Assembly (NCBI GenBank): GCA_001599755.1
Contig: BCHX01000001.1
Location: forward strand, 6,200,001 to 6,264,000
Reading direction: 5' to 3'
Length of the DNA: 64,000 bases
Source: Gliomastix tumulicola
Taxonomy: Eukaryota; Ascomycota; Sordariomycetes; Hypocreales; Bionectriaceae
A model generated the notes under the pieces. The model was given only the letters and a program-made list of their open reading frames with translations. It was not told the DNA's origin and made no database searches. A program made the position numbers and the translations under genes. This document shows, piece by piece, positions 44,724 through 56,034 of the stretch. Position 1 is the first letter of the stretch, and the number at the start of each line of letters is the position of its first letter.

Positions 44724-46391
44724 CTATGACAAGACGCGGAAGATGGGATACTCGTCGCCCTCCTCCATCGGCACAATGTTGAAGGAGACGTACGAGTCGA
44801 TGTTCTCCGGCTCAAGCGCGACAAAGGCAAGCGCCGCGTTCTTCTGCCTGGTGCTAACGCGGAAGCTGCCAGCGGGAAGCGCGAGCTCACGCTCGGCGGC
44901 CTCGGTAGTGGCGGTGACGCGGATGACGCCCTCGTAGTAGCTGGTCTCGATGCTGGTCGAGGTGATGGTCAGCGCCTCGACGGTGCCGCTGAAAGGCTCC
45001 GAAAGGGTCTCAACCTCAAGACCAGCAACACGGAGGCGCTCGGCAAGATCGGCCCAGGCGACAGGGATGATGTAGGCCTCGGCGCGTGAGCGGGTGAGGT
45101 TGGCGAAGGACGGGGTGGTGGAGGCGAACTTGACGGGGGCCTTGGTGACCTCGCCAGTGTTCTTGTCGACGAACTGGAAGGGGCGGATATCCACCTCGCT
45201 GTAGTCGGTAACAATCACGTCTTCGTTAGAGTCGATGAACTTCTTGATGCCGCCCTCGACAGTCGCGAACACCTCCTCGGCGTTGTCGGCAGCCGTCTGG
45301 ACGATGCTGCTAAGCATGGTCAGACCAGCAGCAGTACGGCGCTGGAACTCCTGGTCGGCGAGGCCAATACCGCGCATCTCGATCAGGAAGATGACGGCCT
45401 GAGTGAGGCCCATAGCGTTACGGCCGATCTTGCCATCCGTGCCGGCCTCAGCGAACTCGGCAACAAAGTCGGGACCAGGTCGCGAAGAGCCAGTCACGTA
45501 CGGCTCCCACCGCAGGGTAGCAGCCTCCATGTCGTCGCCAATGTTCTTGGCAAACAGCTCCTCGGCCAGGGTGCGGATATCCTCGTCGATGTTCAGGTTC
45601 TTGGCCGCAGAGAACAGACCATCGGAGGCGTGCACAAACTGTCCATTGCCAAAGGTAGACGACGCTCCGTACTCGTGCATATCGACCACGACGTGGGGGC
45701 TGAACTCGCCAAAGAGCTCCTTGATCTTGCGCGTCTGCTGGCGCGCGAGCTTGATGTGGTCACGGTTGGGGTCATAGTTGGTGGCCAGCGTGCGCTGGAA
45801 GTAGAAGACGCCATCGGGGTTGTAGCGAGGAAGGACGACGATCTCGACCTTGCTGAGGATCTCGGCAGCCCACTCGGGGTCGTCGTCGAACTTGCCCAGG
45901 AGAGCCTGGGTAGCCTCATCTCCGGCGGGCTCGTTGCCGTGGACGGCGCCCTGGATCCAGACGCGGACCTTGTCGGTCGTGTTGGTGCGCGACCGGCAGC
46001 CACCCTTGTTAAGGTGAATGTAAGGGAACCCGCGAAGCTCCTCCGAGGTGAAGTTGCCCGTCTTGTAGGTCATGAAGTCATTCTTGTCAGCCAGATCCTG
46101 GAGGAAAGCATCTGCAGAGGGAGATTAGCAAGCTGGCTGCTACGGACTGCCGAGTTGGAGCCTACCCATGTCATCCTGAGAAGTCGGGCCCTGAGTGCCG
46201 TCAGAGAAGCCCTCCTGCCTGATCTCGGGGGTCAGGAAAGCCGGCGACAGGAGGTCAATATCGACATCCGGGAACGCGCCAGCGACGACCTCAGAGTCAG
46301 GCCGGACCGTGACATGGTTGTAGCCGTACTTGGCGGCGCTGGCGACAGAGGCCAAGCCGACGACGAAGCTGGACGAAGCAGTGACCCTCAT
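44724..46391 (-). CDS. Secreted M14 zinc carboxypeptidase
   Basis: Releases C-terminal amino acids from peptides outside the cell. Exons 46391-46166 and 46111-44724 give 537 residues; the 54-nt intron has a CTAAT branch and a CTGCAG acceptor. The signal peptide is MRVTASSSFVVGLASVASA. Zinc ligands: IQGAVHGNEPAGDEA (HxxE) and VVVDMHEYGAS (second His); the catalytic Glu is in AVIFLIEMRGIG. Substrate-binding Asn/Arg lie around LPRYNPDGV. The C-terminal 180 residues form a beta-rich extra domain (EALTITSTSIETSYYEGVIR) common in the larger fungal and bacterial M14 enzymes. There is no cysteine-rich or propeptide pattern like classic carboxypeptidase A. Confidence 0.92.
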
Positions 46392-48022
46392 GGTGAATTG
46401 CGGCAGAGTCTCGTTGACGAATGCGGTTCAGGAGCACATCCAATGGGAATGATTCAGGGACCAGAAACCCGGAAAGCCTCCTGCACTGCAAGGGCGCGCA
46501 TCGCCGTCTTTTGTAGTCCGCACTCGGGGCAGCTAGAGCAAGCGGAGAAGGTAGGATTTTAGGCCGGTGAAGAAGGTCGACAGGGAGCTTCCTGCAGCCT
46601 GCATGGCTCACTCCGAACTCGTATCAGTGATAGCTGTCGGTCGGTCGGCGAAGGTGATATTGCACTCTCCGCTTCCCCCTCAGAGCGTCGACGAGCAGCT
46701 GCCTCATTGAGTTTCGTTGCCAAGGCTCGTCGAGTGGGAGCTGGGCTAGTGCGGTTATTGGGGGCTTTAATCCGCTGGGACCTGCAGGTGCCTTGATGGC
46801 AGATAGGAGGGGGGTAGTGTCGTGTGGCTTGCAAATACCGATCGGCGATGGGCGCATTCTTCGCTGGGAGGAAAGAGATGGCGAGGAGAGGAGGAGTGGA
46901 AGCGGAGTGTCCTCAGCGAGCGTGGGTTGAGGTGAGGCCATTGGCCAATCAACAGAGGATATTGGAGCGTTAACAGCCTGAAAATTGGCCCCACATCGCT
47001 CTTCAGTGACGCACATGGCGGTGGAGTTTCTCTCGAATCTCCTCGAACCGTTGAATCCTCACACGTCAAAGACGTTAAAGCAGGGTCGCAGGGTCGCATG
47101 CCGAGCGAGTTTCCGACGGGCAGAGAACCGACAACCTGTTAGCGCTATCATCCTGTCCCCAGAAAGCCCGCCTAGTTCAACGCCACCAAGAAACTCGGAT
47201 ATCACCCGGTTCCAGAAAACTTCCACTGGAAAAGTCCCTCCTGCTGGTGAACAGCTTCCCAGGGTGTCCTACCTTGCATCGGAGCGAGCTCGTGGGCTGC
47301 TGAGCAGGCCCGAGTGGCGTCTACTTAGGAATTGTTGTCTGACCACTGAGTAGAGAGGTGTCCTGTGACCCGAGACTGTCGGCTGTCTCTCCTGTTGCTC
47401 TCGGATCCGTCTGCGATCAACTTAAGCATAATGCTCTAGCCCGGGCCACCTTTCACATAAGAACGGACCTTATCAGATGGTGGAGGAATGACCCCATTAT
47501 TCGTGGGCCAACAGCGCTCGCTTGCTATCCTGTCATGGGGAAAGTCGCAACAAAAGTGCCTGGGTCTTGTCTTTCCCGCCCTTTGGCAATAGATCAAAGA
47601 AATGCTTTGGGACGTTTGGCGCCAGTCGGCCTATATGGAACTCGTTATGTCATAGCTTTGACATTTAGCCGTCTGCAGGTGTCCTGATTTCGTAACGCAT
47701 AGCAAGATTCGAGTTGCACTCTTCAACAGAGCCGGCGGCCAAAGACTGCGATGCCAGATCTGTGAGGAAATCTTTGGAAACCAATGCTCAGATTCCGGTT
47801 TCGAGTGTCCGCGACTCAGTGTATCATATGTATCAGACCCAAACTCCGTCATGCACCGAGGCATGGTCAGCTTTGTAAAGACAATCCTCTCCTAGTCTCT
47901 TCCCCCAAGCACGAACCCTTCGAATCGTCTTGGTCTATCCATCTTGCACGGATTCTTATGTCCCTTGACTCCTATACCAGATTCAGAGGCCACTCGCTCC
48001 TAAAAGGCATCGCATCTTGGCC
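46392..48022. other. 1.6 kb intergenic region
   Basis: Lies between the M14 peptidase promoter and the 3' end of the small ankyrin gene. Frames at 46624-47099, 46985-47353 and 47358-47687 show no domains or splice support. No repeat is visible. Confidence 0.5.
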
Positions 48023-48660
48023 TCATGAAGTCGAAGGCTTCTCGTCTTTGTCTTCGCTGTCCTTATCAGTCTCGAGATCGGCCGACTCCATCGCGTTCTG
48101 CAACCCAGCCTCTTCATGCTTCTTCTCCAGGTCCGGCAGGAACGACAGGAAGTAGTCCGCCACGGCCGTCTTGTCGTTGAACTGCGCCAGGTCTAGCGGC
48201 ACGTAGTTACTCTCGTTCGCCAGCGCCGGCGTCGCGCCCTGTTCGACCAGCAGCTTCACGGTCTCGAGGTGTCCCCCGAGCGCCGCCCAGTGCAACCCCG
48301 TGTTGCCGTGCTCGTTGGCGTCGTCGAGAAATGCCTTCTTCTCTTCTGTCGGCCGGTCGTCGAAGTAGCTCACGATAATGCGCACGGTCTCTGTAGGGGC
48401 AGAATGTAAGTGTCCATCCAGATTATGCGATTCTTCAACAGTCCAAAGCGGTCAAACATACCCAAGTGCCCGTTCCCCGTCGCCATGTGCAGTGTCGTCG
48501 ACTTGTTCCCCTCGTCTTTCGCTGCGACCAGGATCTCGGCGGGCGTGACGCCTTCCCGCGCGGCCAATGCCGCTACCGTCTCTTTCAGGTCGTCATTCTC
48601 GCCCGCTCTCGCAAAGTAGATGAGATCGTCGATCTCGTCCTCGGATAGTTTCGGTGCCAT
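48023..48660 (-). CDS. Small ankyrin-repeat protein (YAR1-like)
   Basis: 188 residues from exons 48660-48462 and 48390-48023; the 71-nt intron (GTATGT...CTACAG) joins TGNGHLE to TVRIIVSYFDD. It holds three to four ankyrin repeats: DLIYFARAGENDDLKETVA, STTLHMATGNGHLETVRI and GNTGLHWAALGGHLETVKLL, then a partial repeat and an acidic tail ending KPSTS. Size, repeat order and acidic tail match the YAR1 type; yeast Yar1 chaperones ribosomal protein uS3 (Rps3). That role is an inference by resemblance. Confidence 0.85.
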
Positions 48661-48882
48661 CGTGGAAAAGGTTTGGATTTTTTGCGACCAACGGTGATCG
48701 CCGTTGAAATTTTGACAAAGGTGGGATGAGGGGACTGTGCGAACTAACTACCCCGCTTAATTTGCACGGTGCGCTAACGACCACCTGAAGTACATGAATT
48801 TCTCAAATCTCGACTGTTTCCCCTCAGATTTTCATAGAGAAATCTGGTGCCTTACATTTCTATACCTCGCTTGAATCTGATT

Positions 48883-50403
48883 TCATGTATCAGCAATATC
48901 TCCGAGACCCAGAGAAGCACCCATCTCGCGGTCTAGCCACTGTGTGATGCTCCCTGACTCGTCCAGCCATTGGATCTCCGTCTTGACTCCCAGCATCAAC
49001 ATCCGCTGGAGTTCCGCCTTCAATTCCTCGGCGACATCGTCCTTTTGGGGCAGATTGTCGACCTTGTTCAGAGTGCTGACGGCCAGCTTGCGATCTCTGT
49101 ATGAAAGTTGAGAGACGGGCTCGCGACAAGCCGTGGACGAAATCGATGACGCCGAGGAGCTGTTCCGGGACGAGTTCCTTCTCATGGCACGGCTCGATCT
49201 GCCATCGGCAATAGCCGCCTTCCCCGTGTTCAAGATGTGGCCGGTCTTGATTCCCCACCAATTGACAGTGACGATGGACGATTGTCTCTGTCTGTTCGAC
49301 CCGTATCGATAGCAGAAGAATATATTGAATCCGTCGGGGTCACAGTCCACCAGGATCATTATCGGGAGATGCGCATTGGTCGCATTGATGAGTTGTAGGA
49401 ATGATTGTGTCAGGAGATCAGGATATCCCTTTGCCTGTACCATGTTAGTAAGCTAGCCCGTGTCATTCCAATGCTTAGCTTACCGTGATAATCAGTCCTG
49501 GACCATGTATAGAGTTCTTCCAGTAATCTGAAGACGCCAGGGACCGGAATACCGCCTATGTAAATGTTAGCCTTGATGTAACCGGCAAATGAGGGGTCCA
49601 TGAGTCGACATACATCCTTCTCCACGACAAGTACCCAATTGATGGACGTGAGATGAACTCGATCAATCGTCCGTATCAGGGGGATAGAGATACCCTAACA
49701 ATGTCAGCCCTGTAATGCCGAGTCAAAAATTTACGCTCAGATATCGTTACCGAGCTAGAAGTGTCTCCTCTGATCGATGTGCCGTCATTGAGAAACAGTG
49801 TCGCTGGCCCGCAGAAAACGCCTTTGGAAGATGCAACCTATGTTGTCAACTTGGAGCGACCTTGAGCTCTTCGGTCTCCTTTTACTCACAATGTTCAAAT
49901 CATCACGCTCAACACTCAGAGTCAGAGCAATGCAGTCCACGAGGTCGTCGACGGTCCTTTGGTTGTCAAAGAGGTCTTGGTGCTGGTAGAAGATGTGTCT
50001 GCAAAAGTCAGCAGGGACTAAGCCGGCTACACATTGGAGCGAGAAATGGCTCGGAACCTTTTTGTCAGAATCTCGCCTGCTACCAGAGCGTCTCGAGATA
50101 ATTGCAGTATGAGGAGAACCCGGGCTGCAGACTCGGTCAGTTGCCATACAATGGGCAAGCGATTTCATGCCGCTTCTGCGAACCGAATTTCTTGGCCTCG
50201 TTCTGGGTCCTTCCCGGGAATCTGATCTGCTCCTAACGGACATCATCCCGGTCTCTACGGCTTCGAGGGGTAGACACGAGATCGATGTGCATTTCTTCGT
50301 TGCGGAGCAGGCTGTCGACGAAGGACTCAAACACGGACTCTAAACGGAGGACCATGGCGCCGACCCCGTGGCGAAGTGCCGGGTGGATGTTCATCAGATC
50401 CAT
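48883..50403 (-). CDS. spo11: SPO11 meiotic recombination endonuclease
   Basis: Makes the DNA double-strand breaks that start meiotic recombination. Exons 50403-50278, 50232-50184, 50124-50058, 49998-49890, 49837-49751, 49694-49614, 49555-49484 and 49434-48883 give 380 residues, the usual size. Order: a short N-terminal helix, RFPGRTQNEAKKFARVLL, then ALVAGEILTKRHIFYQHQ with the DNA-attacking tyrosine (Tyr85; the preceding usual Tyr is Phe), then the TOPRIM domain with WVLVVEKDAVFRSLA (Glu171), GPGLIITAKGYPDLLT and LVDCDPDGFNIF (Asp229/Asp231), and SQLSYRDRKLAV. A Ser/Arg-rich insert (AMRRNSSRNSSSASSIS) lies before the last motif. The first intron is the weak point: a 45-nt GTGTCT...GTTAG intron is needed to remove an in-frame TAG. 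The other introns are 49-59 nt. Confidence 0.93.
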
Positions 50404-51160
50404 GACGAGGCCCTAGATGAGGATTTGGCAGGGATGCCTGTATGTTGTAGAATTAATTATTCGATTGCACGGTTGATGGATCTTTCGACCGTCAGTTGGA
50501 GAGAGTGATGGGCTTGGCAAATGGAGACGAGGCGGAAGGAACGACCGTGCTCACGAAAAGAGCAAAACCACAGTGAACGAGGGAGCTCAGCACGTCAAGC
50601 CTACAACTCAACAACCTTCATTACGTAGCAATTTAAGAATTCATTTCTCACTCTTCATAATCATCCAAATTGAAGAACTTGCAAATGGCAGCTCTGTTGT
50701 TTTATGATGATTGGGGATCATCGCGTCTCAGAGCCACAACCTTGTCTAGGGTATCATATCAGAGTTCATCGGGTCCTCTTTTACCCCGAGGACCCGATCA
50801 CCGCCGGATACAGTACCTATGCCAGAAATGTCTGCCAAAGAAGGATGCATTGTACTCAAGGCTGTGGATCCTACAGTGATACAAACCTGCGAAACGAGAC
50901 AAGAGGAAGGGAAAACAAGCGAGTGTAGCGCAGTGGCACATCCTTAGAGTGCTGGTCTAACATGTGACAGCGCCCAACTCCAGAAAGGGCGGTGTCAGAT
51001 CAGGGGTTCCGCCCGCGAAAATCCTCCACCCCAGATCATCAGGCCATCCAATTCCTTTTATTAAGCACCATCCACCACACCTCTATTCTCCTTCTAGGAA
51101 TTGGTGGTGTACAGAAGCTCGCTCCCGCACCATCTCAATTGGCCAATCTACACCGCAATC
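50404..51160. other. Divergent promoter of SPO11 and ERG7
   Basis: 757 nt between two divergent starts. Contains the tRNA-like stretch described separately at 50919-51016. Nothing else is recognised. Confidence 0.5.
50919..51016 (+). other. tRNA-like sequence with A-box and partial B-box
   Basis: TAGCGCAGTGG at 50926-50936 matches the tRNA A-box, and GGGGTTCCGCCC near 51003-51014 is a partial B-box. Between them CGCCC/GGGCG forms a clean hairpin (50970-50990). No acceptor stem closes and the anticodon arm needs a bulge, so it is not a functional tRNA; a decayed tRNA or tRNA-derived element is possible. Confidence 0.25.
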
Positions 51161-53509
51161 ATGGTGACCACCACCGGACGCGACAAGCCCAATGGCAAGG
51201 CCCGCAAGAGGGGCAGCGACGACGACCAGCCTGTAGCTCCTAAAATCCCCAAGCTGGGGGCCAAGACGGACATCTCGCGATGGCGCATGAAGGACGACGA
51301 GAGCCGCCATACGTGGCACTACCTCAGCGAGGAAGAGGCTAAGGAATGGAAGCAGAGCTATGCGGACAAGTACTACCTGGGCCTCGATCTGGTAAGCGAC
51401 CTCAACCGTCTGTCCTTGCGCTGTACGTCGCCAAGCTAACAGCTCCGTGAAATAGGGGCTGCCCGATCTCCCCGCTCCCACGACCGCCCTCGATTCCGCA
51501 AAGAACGGATTGACCTTCTTCGAGCATCTCCAGCTGCCGTCTGGGCACTGGGGCTGCGAGTATGGAGGTCCCATGTTCCTTCTCCCGGGCTTCGTCATCA
51601 CTTGGTACGTGACCAAGACGCAGATTCCGGCTGCCCATTCGATCGAGATGAAGAACTACATTGTCGCGAGAGCGCACCCCGAGGACGGCGGCTGGGGCCT
51701 GCACACGGAGGGCGAGAGTACGGTCTTCGGCACGAGCTTGAACTACACTGCTCTGCGCCTGCTGGGGGTGGAGGCAGACGACCCCGTCATGGTGAAGGCG
51801 CGGGGTACCCTGCACAAGCTGGGCGGAGCGCTCAACGCGCCTCACTGGGCCAAGTTCTGGCTGAGCGTGCTGGGCGTCATGGACTGGGACATTGTCAACC
51901 CCGTCCCGCCTGAGCTCTGGCTTCTTCCCGACTGGGTGCCGTTCGCCCCCTGGAGGTGGTGGATTCACATTCGCCAGGTCTTCCTCCCCATGGGCTACAT
52001 CTCCTCGAAGCGATGGAGCGGCGAGCAGACCGAGCTGGTTCAGGAGCTCAAGAAGGAGCTGTTCATCCAGCCTGTCAAGGAGATTGTGTGGGCGGAGCAT
52101 CGCAACGACATCCACCCTGGCGACAACTACCACCCCAAGTCCTGGGTCCTGAACGCCGCCAACTGGGTCTTGGTGAACGTCTGGAACCCGTATCTGCGTG
52201 CAAACTTCATCAAGGACAAGGCGGAGTCGTGGGTCAGCAAGCTCGTCGACATGGAGGATGCCAATACCGAGTACTCCTGCCTTGCACCGGTAAACGCTCC
52301 GATGAACACTCTAGTTACCTATATTCGAGACGGGCCTGATGCCTACGGCTTCAACCGTCACATTGAGCGTCTCGAGGAGTACGTTTGGGTCAAAGACGAA
52401 GGCATGTTTGTCAACGGCACCAACGGCGTCCAGTGCTGGGACACGGCATTCTTGATCCAGGCTATCTTCGAGGCAGGACTTCAGGATGATCCCAAGTATC
52501 GACCCATGCTCCTCAAGGCCCTGAAGTACCTCGAGAGCCAGCAGATCCGCGAGAACTGCGTGGACCAGGAGAAATGCTACCGTCAGCCGAGGAAGGGTGG
52601 CTGGCCGTTCAGCAACAAGGATCAGGGCTATGGAGTCAGCGATTGCATCTCCGAGGCTCTCAAGGGAGTTATTTTGCTCCAGAAGGTTGGCGGATTCCCC
52701 GAGATTCTGGAAGATCAGCGGATCTTTGATGCCGTCGATACTGTTCTCCTGTACCAAAACGAAAACGGCGCTCTGTCGTCGTACGAAGCGCGCCGGGCCG
52801 GAGACTGGATGGAGGTGCTCAACGCAGCAGAGGTGTTTGGACGCATCATGGTTGAGTACGACTACCCGGAGTGCACAACAGCCTGTGTAACCGCACTGTC
52901 CCTCTTCCGCCAGCACTGGCCCGACTATCGGACCGACGAGATCAATCTCTTCATCAAGAGAGCGACCAACTGGATCCGCGCCAACCAGCGAGTGGACGGT
53001 TCCTGGTACGGCAGCTGGGGCATCTGTTTCACGTACGCCACCATGTTTGCACTGGAGAGCATGGCCTCTATCGGCGAGGTCTGCCGTACTTCCGTCATCG
53101 CTCGACGAGGGTGCCAGTTCCTCGTGTCTAAGCAGAGGGAAGACGGTGGCTGGTCGGAGAGCTACAAGGTACGTGACAAAAGCCTTGGCAAACACTATAG
53201 TCCATAACTAATGCGTGACAGGCCTGCGAGACAATGGAGTGGCACGAGCACCCGACGGGCTCTCAGGTCGTCATGACTGCCTGGGCTGTGATCGGCCTGA
53301 TGGAGGCCGAGTTTCCAGACGTGTCGATCATCAAGAAGGGCATCAAGCTCATCATGGACCGACAGCAGCCCAACGGCGAGTGGAAGCAGGAGGCCATCGA
53401 GGGCGTCTTCAACAAGAGCTGCATGATCTCGTACCCCAACTACAAGTTCGTGTTCCCCATCAAGGCGCTGGGTATGTTTGCCAAGCGGTATCCGAACGAA
53501 AAGATTTGA
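51161..53509 (+). CDS. erg7: Lanosterol synthase (oxidosqualene cyclase)
   Basis: Cyclises 2,3-oxidosqualene to lanosterol in ergosterol synthesis, at the ER and lipid droplets. Exons 51161-51391, 51456-53168 and 53222-53509 give 743 residues, close to the family norm. The N-terminus is basic (KARKRGSDDDQ), then repeated QW-type motifs: LPSGHWGCEYGGP, ARAHPEDGGWGLH, RQPRKGGWPFSNK, NQRVDGSWYGSWG and REDGGWSESYKACE. The protonating aspartate sits in VSDCISEALKG (DCxxE). NGVQCWDTAFLIQA and SWYGSWGICFTYATMF are further conserved parts. Introns of 64 and 53 nt both have CTAAC/CTAAT branch sites. Sterol cyclase, not squalene-hopene cyclase, because of the DCISE motif and fungal context. Confidence 0.95.
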
Positions 53510-54110
53510 ACGATGAATATAATGGTAATGAAAAGAGTGCCCACTATGTCTGAGGCACTCGAGATAACAAAGCGACCTTAATAATACTTATTTATCAACT
53601 ATTGCATCCTCTTTCTGGCCTGTGCAACCCCTGGCGCGTCTACGTATTTGGGTTCGAATTCTGCCTCCTCGACCCCCCCTCGCGCCCTCGCGGTTGAAGA
53701 AAAACTTGAGCCACATACACACTCAAATGTTTCGGTTTTATTACCAAAGTATTTCTTCGACTGCGTGCCGCTCTCCCTTGCAGCTGAGACAATGGAGCAG
53801 GTGACTGACTGTAAGACAGCTGGAGCAGAAACGGAGCAAGCTGCCCGATGTAACGTGAGGCAGGCTACCCTAAAGTTGCAATATTGAGCTGCAAGGGAGG
53901 GTGCCCAACCCCCACCTGCCACCTCGAATAAGTAACGACCAACCAGCTCTAGAACCATCCATCCATCAATCTGCAAGCATTACTTCTTTGCACTTTTTCT
54001 CCCACTGACCATCTATTTCATCACCTGGGCAGACATTCTTCATCCCAGACTACCCATTTCTCGTTAACTGCAAACATTTACTCCCAATAACTTGCTATTG
54101 ACTGGCCAAA
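53510..54110. other. Promoter of SGT1
   Basis: 601 nt between ERG7 and SGT1. GGGTTCGAATTC at 53650-53661 resembles a tRNA B-box but no tRNA can be folded around it. The 120 nt before the ATG are C/T-rich. Confidence 0.5.
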
Positions 54111-55684
54111 ATGTCCCACCTCACTCTCGCCCAGCAGGGCATCGCTGCCGTGGACCAGCGAGACTTCGACACCGCCATCACCAAGCTCACCTCCGCCCTG
54201 CAAATCTCCCTCAACCCGTCGTGGCTGATCCAGCGCTCCAAGGCACTCAACGGCGCGGGCTTCCACACTGCGTCCCTGGCTGACGCGGATCTCGCCTGGC
54301 ATGCGGCGCTGTCGCGCAACCGCCGCGAGCTCGTCGCCGAGGCTAACTACCGGCGCGCCGTGGCCTGCAACCGGCTGGGCCGCTTCGCCGACGCGGCGAC
54401 CTGCGCTGCGTACGCGATGCGCATCTTTAAGGAGGACGGCCCGCTGCTAGCCAAGGAGGATCCGAAGAATGCGTGGGTGGACGCACAGGGCCGTTGCACT
54501 TTGAAGCTGGCCGAGGTGAAGGCTGCCACGAAGGTGGACAAGTTTAACAAACCGAAGGAGGGCGGACCCACCGCCCAGTTGGCGGCGGCCAGTGAGAAGG
54601 TGAAGTTGTGGCGCATCGCGAGCGTGCTGCAGATCCAGGTTCTTGTTGCGATGGAGAAGCTAGACGAGGACGATGAGGCGAGGATCGTTACAGTGTCTCA
54701 GAAGCCGGAGAAGCAGGGTCTGTCCTACCCCAAGACTGCTAGCAGCAATACTGCGCCTGCTGCGCCGGCCGCTTCCACGCCGGCCGCTTCCACCCCTGCA
54801 GCTGGAACGGCTTCTGCCCCCAAGCCTGCAGCTGCAACGGCTTCTGCCCCCAAGCCTGCAGCTGCAACTGCTCCTACCCCCAAGCCTGCAGCTGCAACGG
54901 CTTCTACCCCCAAGCCTGCTACTACCCTCAGACTTGATAACTACCAGAGCGATACGCAGCTCACAGTCTCTCTTTTCTCAAAGGGCGTGGACAAGTCCCG
55001 ACTGAAGGTCGAGTTCCTGCCGTTCGCCGTCAACCTGGATCCCGTTGTCTTTCCCGGCGGCGAGGAGAAGAGCTACACCTTGGACCTATGGGGCGAGATC
55101 GACACCGAGAACTCCACACACAGGGTCACGCCGAGCAAGATCGAACTCGTTCTCAAGAAGAAGACTGCCGGGAAGTGGGTTCAGGTGGTGAAGGACGAGA
55201 CGGAGGCAGGTCCTAGCGCGCAGAGCACGGAGCAGTAAGGACTTTTCCATCACACATCTTGGAGGCACTTGCTAAGACTAACAATTCTACTAGGGCTGCT
55301 ATCAACAAGCCCGCTCCCATTGTTGTTCCTATCAAAGAGCAAGACTCTCGACCTACTCCTGAGACTAAGTCGACCGCATCGGAAGCCACCGCCAAGGAAG
55401 GCCAGACCAGCGCCGGCCTATCCTACCCAACCTCCTCCCGCAGCGGACCCAAGAACTGGGATAAACTCGAAGGCCTCGAAGGTGGCGAATCCGATGACGA
55501 ACCGGACGTGAACCAGTTCTTCAAGAAGATCTACAAGGGCGCGACGCCCGAGCAGCAGCGTGCTATGATGAAGAGCTTTACCGAAAGCAACGGCACGAGT
55601 CTTAGTACGGACTGGGACGACGTAAAGGGTAGAACGGTCGAGACGATGCCTCCTGACGGTGTCGAGGCCAAGAAATGGACCTAG
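54111..55684 (+). CDS. sgt1: SGT1 co-chaperone
   Basis: HSP90 co-chaperone that links to SKP1 for kinetochore and SCF ubiquitin-ligase assembly. Exons 54111-55234 and 55294-55684 give 504 residues; the intron (GTAAGG, CTAAC, CTAG) removes an in-frame TAA right after STEQ. Domains: TPR repeats at about 1-125 (AQQGIAAVDQRDFDTAITKL), an Ala/Pro linker made of 10-residue repeats at about 230-270, the CS domain from LRLDNYQSDTQLTVSLFSKG to IELVLKKKTAGKWVQV, and the SGS domain with SYPTSSRSGPKNWDKLEG, NQFFKKIYKGATPEQQRAMM and a C-terminus near SLSTDWDDVKGRTV. This order is diagnostic. The repeat linker is unusually long. Confidence 0.96.
54806..54921 (+). repeat. 30-bp minisatellite in SGT1 linker
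   Basis: Nearly four copies of a 30-nt unit starting ACGGCTTCTGCCCCCAAGCC and ending GCAGCTGCA. They encode TASAPKPAAA-type repeats between the TPR and CS domains. Confidence 0.9.
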
Positions 55685-56034
55685 ATATTGACATCATGGG
55701 ATTAGGTCTGCATTCTCTCGAGGATGCTATGGCAGAGGATATTTCGGATTGCGCCAATCGGATGCCATCACAAACGGAAGAAGGAATAAGGCAACAACTT
55801 TATCACGGAATAGTGCTATGAATTGACTGACGAAAATGGGCCTTGAGTGCTAGTGGCTTATGGAATTTCATTTACACCCTGGAGCGCGAAACTACTGAGC
55901 TACATGGCCATCTCTCGCGTGGAGAGGCAACCGTGTAGGCTAAAGACACGACCAGACCAATATACTCTAACAATGATGGGGTTTTGAATAATGTCTTTAT
56001 GTTCTTTCTTTGAATCAAGTCTATCTTGACGTCC
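55685..56034. other. Intergenic, convergent 3' ends
   Basis: 350 nt between SGT1 and the dioxygenase gene. Ordinary 3' flanking sequence. Confidence 0.5.

Noticed and set aside
46624..47099. Overlapping open frames between the M14 peptidase and small ankyrin genes
   Set aside because: Mutually overlapping, Ser/Pro/Leu-rich, with no recognisable motif.
53645..53670. GGGTTCGAATTC, a perfect tRNA B-box
   Set aside because: No A-box at the right distance and no closing acceptor stem on either strand.
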